Positions 33,352 through 34,764 of a stretch of DNA of 34,764 nucleotides are shown here, one piece after another (the stretch's first letter is position 1; each line of letters opens with the position of its first letter). The notes under the pieces are model-generated. The model was not told where the DNA came from. It searched no databases and saw only the letters and a list, made by a program, of their open reading frames with translations. The position numbers were made by a program, and so were the translations under genes. The stretch covers positions 1-34,764 of the forward strand of contig JBKHBT010000032.1 of assembly GCA_046542255.1 (NCBI GenBank), written 5' to 3'. The stretch is from JBKHBT01 sp046542255 (lineage in GTDB: Bacteria; UBP14; UBA6098; JBKHBT01).

Positions 33352-34617
33352 TTATTTTTTGATAAATGGCGATCCGATATCGCCTCTATAGAATGATTTA
33401 TTGAATTCTATATGTTTGACTGCTCTGTATGTTTTATTTGCAGCTTGTTTGAGAGTATCTCCTAAAGCGGTAATTCCAAGAACCCTTCCACCATTTGTTA
33501 TAATTTTGTCGCTTTTTAATGTGGTTCCTGCGTGGAAAACGGTAGCTTCTTTGGCTGCTTCATGCAAGCCGGTTATTTCAAAACCTTTACGGTATCTTTT
33601 GGGGTATCCACCGCTTGCCATAACAACGCAAAGAGCCTTTTGATCATACCATTCTGCTTCAAATTCTGAAAGCCTATCTTCGATAGCATAAAGCAGCATT
33701 TCAATGAAGTCCGTTTTAAGGAGCGGCAGAACGACCTGTGTTTCCGGGTCGCCAAACCGGCAATTGAATTCGAGTACTTTTGGGCCTCTTTCCGTCAGCA
33801 TTACACCGGCATACAGAAGGCCTTTGAATGGATGTCCCATATGACGAAGGCCATCGACAGTAGGTTTAAGAACATGCTCTACGATATAGTCTTTTTGATG
33901 TTGTTCGACAAGAGGGTGAGGAGCAATAGCACCCATGCCTCCGGTATTAGGGCCAAGATTGCCATCCAAAGCGCGTTTATAGTCCATTGCCGGTACCAAG
34001 GGTACAATATCGGTGCCATCTGTAATTGCCATCAGCGAAACCTCTGTTCCCGGTAGAAATTCCTCGATGACTACTCTTTTGCCAGCTTGCCCGAAATTCT
34101 GCTCGATCATCATATGGAGAATGGCATCTTTGGCTTCGGTAATATTTTTGGCAATAATAGCGCCTTTGCCAGCAGCAAGTCCATCGGTTTTGATGACGAT
34201 AGGAAATTCCCTTTTCTCGAGAAACTCTATCGCATCTTCGGGATTATCGAAGGTCTTATAGCTTGCAGTAGGGATATTATATTCGCGCATGAATTTCTTA
34301 GAAAAAATCTTACTCGATTCGATTTGTGCGGCTTTAAGAGTAGGTCCGAATATCCGAAGCTTTCTTCTTTGGAAATAGTCTACTATTCCAATTGCCAGCG
34401 GTGTTTCAGGTCCAATGATTGTGAGATCGATTCCTTTTTTTTCTGCAAAAGAGGCGAGTGAGCGGATGTCTTTATCTGAGATATTAACATTTTCCGCGAT
34501 TTGTGCAGTTCCGGCATTACCGGGAGCGACAAAAATCTGTTCGACATATTTGCTTTTTGATGCGGCCCAGGCTATTGCATTTTCTCGGCCGCCGCCACCT
34601 ACTATCAATACTTTCAT
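33352..34617 (-). CDS. purD: Phosphoribosylamine-glycine ligase PurD
   Basis: ATG 34617, preceded by AAGGAGCATATA, gives 421 residues, the usual PurD length; an upstream ATG at 34641 would add eight residues before the conserved KVLIVGGGG start and lacks a ribosome site. It is an ATP-grasp enzyme joining glycine to phosphoribosylamine. Visible parts are GGGGRENA (usual GREHA, here Asn for His), GPETPLAIGI, KTDGLAAGKGA (ATP lysine loop), GPNTGGMGA and EFNCRFGDPETQ with metal ligands. It is the first gene of purD-purE-rpe, behind a candidate promoter at 34665-34693 and after a terminator of an upstream unit. Confidence 0.96.
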   Translation of the reverse strand: MKVLIVGGGGRENAIAWAASKSKYVEQIFVAPGNAGTAQIAENVNISDKDIRSLASFAEKKGIDLTIIGPETPLAIGIVDYFQRRKLRIFGPTLKAAQIESSKIFSKKFMREYNIPTASYKTFDNPEDAIEFLEKREFPIVIKTDGLAAGKGAIIAKNITEAKDAILHMMIEQNFGQAGKRVVIEEFLPGTEVSLMAITDGTDIVPLVPAMDYKRALDGNLGPNTGGMGAIAPHPLVEQHQKDYIVEHVLKPTVDGLRHMGHPFKGLLYAGVMLTERGPKVLEFNCRFGDPETQVVLPLLKTDFIEMLLYAIEDRLSEFEAEWYDQKALCVVMASGGYPKRYRKGFEITGLHEAAKEATVFHAGTTLKSDKIITNGGRVLGITALGDTLKQAANKTYRAVKHIEFNKSFYRGDIGSPFIKK

Positions 34618-34647
34618 TATATGCTCCTTAATTATTTTCAAAATACA

Positions 34648-34658
34648 TTGTCTGACAA
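34648..34658. promoter_or_regulatory. Small palindrome at the purD transcript start
   Basis: TTGTC-T-GACAA is a perfect 11-bp palindrome covering the predicted start of the purD transcript. It may be a repressor site; it does not resemble the known PurR or PurBox sequences. Confidence 0.3.
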
Positions 34659-34664
34659 CTACTT

Positions 34665-34693
34665 AATAAACAAAATATTTCGATTTTTTGCAA
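34665..34693 (-). promoter_or_regulatory. Candidate promoter of purD-purE-rpe
   Basis: On the minus strand TTGCAA (34693-34688), 17 bp and TTTATT (34670-34665) precede purD. The start near 34658 leaves a leader of about 40 nt. Confidence 0.4.
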
Positions 34694-34711
34694 TATTCTT
34701 TTTAATAGCAA

Positions 34712-34738
34712 AAAGCCCGGCCAAAATAGCCGGGCTTT
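34712..34738 (-). terminator. Intrinsic terminator upstream of purD
   Basis: AAAGCCCGGC (34712-34721) and GCCGGGCTTT (34729-34738) form a perfect 10-bp GC-rich stem with a 7-nt loop. Read on the minus strand the stem is followed by an extended T run (five T in all), so it most likely ends a minus-strand unit entering from beyond 34764. Plus-strand use is weaker. Confidence 0.85.
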
Positions 34739-34764
34739 CTATAATCTATTGGCTTTATGCCAGA

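Overview
The window is AT-rich chromosomal DNA from a diderm bacterium. An LpxH homologue implies lipid A and an outer membrane. Four secreted proteins end in a PNPF(N/D)-type C-terminal sorting domain, and the window opens in the tail of a Fibrobacter-type FISUMP protein. Together these suggest a member of the Fibrobacteres-Chlorobi-Bacteroidetes (FCB) superphylum or an allied candidate phylum; the exact phylum cannot be fixed from this sequence. MutL carries the endonuclease motif, as in bacteria without MutH. No phage, integrase, CRISPR array, rRNA or tRNA was seen.

Layout. 1-860: end of a FISUMP protein and a convergent AhpD-like protein, with a GC-rich hairpin between them. 1283-2980: IspH joined in one frame to a UbiA-like membrane domain. 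3155-4967: umuD and umuC, each preceded by the same palindrome, TGGAC-N4-GTCCA. 4985-5101: a short hairpin-bearing repeat whose second copy lies at 30899-31014. 5228-7796: nitroreductase and mutL. 7871-12589: a tight run of MscS-like channel, subtilisin, DUF1573/thioredoxin lipoprotein and PII-like protein. 12720-18827: three secreted enzymes with sorting tails (thermolysin-like protease, alpha/beta hydrolase, peptidylarginine-deiminase-like enzyme). 18841-22414 (minus): mtaB-miaB-hisC-like operon with overlapping ends. 22547-25107: LpxH, a 59-residue unknown protein and a GlcD-type oxidase. 25176-28288: predicted outer-membrane protein, an ImmA/IrrE-type peptidase and an FHA-GAF-HD-GYP protein. 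28290-29672 (minus): secreted unknown with a sorting tail. 29797-32192: COG0731 radical SAM protein, a broken vanZ-like gene split by the repeat, and Ppx/GppA. 32209-34617 (minus): purD-purE-rpe operon, with a terminator just upstream at 34712-34738.

The most notable observations are the paired candidate SOS operators on umuD and umuC with an uncommon pentamer; the IspH/UbiA-like fusion; the small repeat that has interrupted a vanZ-like gene; a set of genes lacking a Shine-Dalgarno site whose predicted promoters place the transcription start on or next to the ATG (mutL, mscS-like, lpxH, ppx, alpha/beta hydrolase); and an eight-G tract inside mutL. Other genes in the window have clear AGGAGG-like sites, so two initiation modes may coexist.
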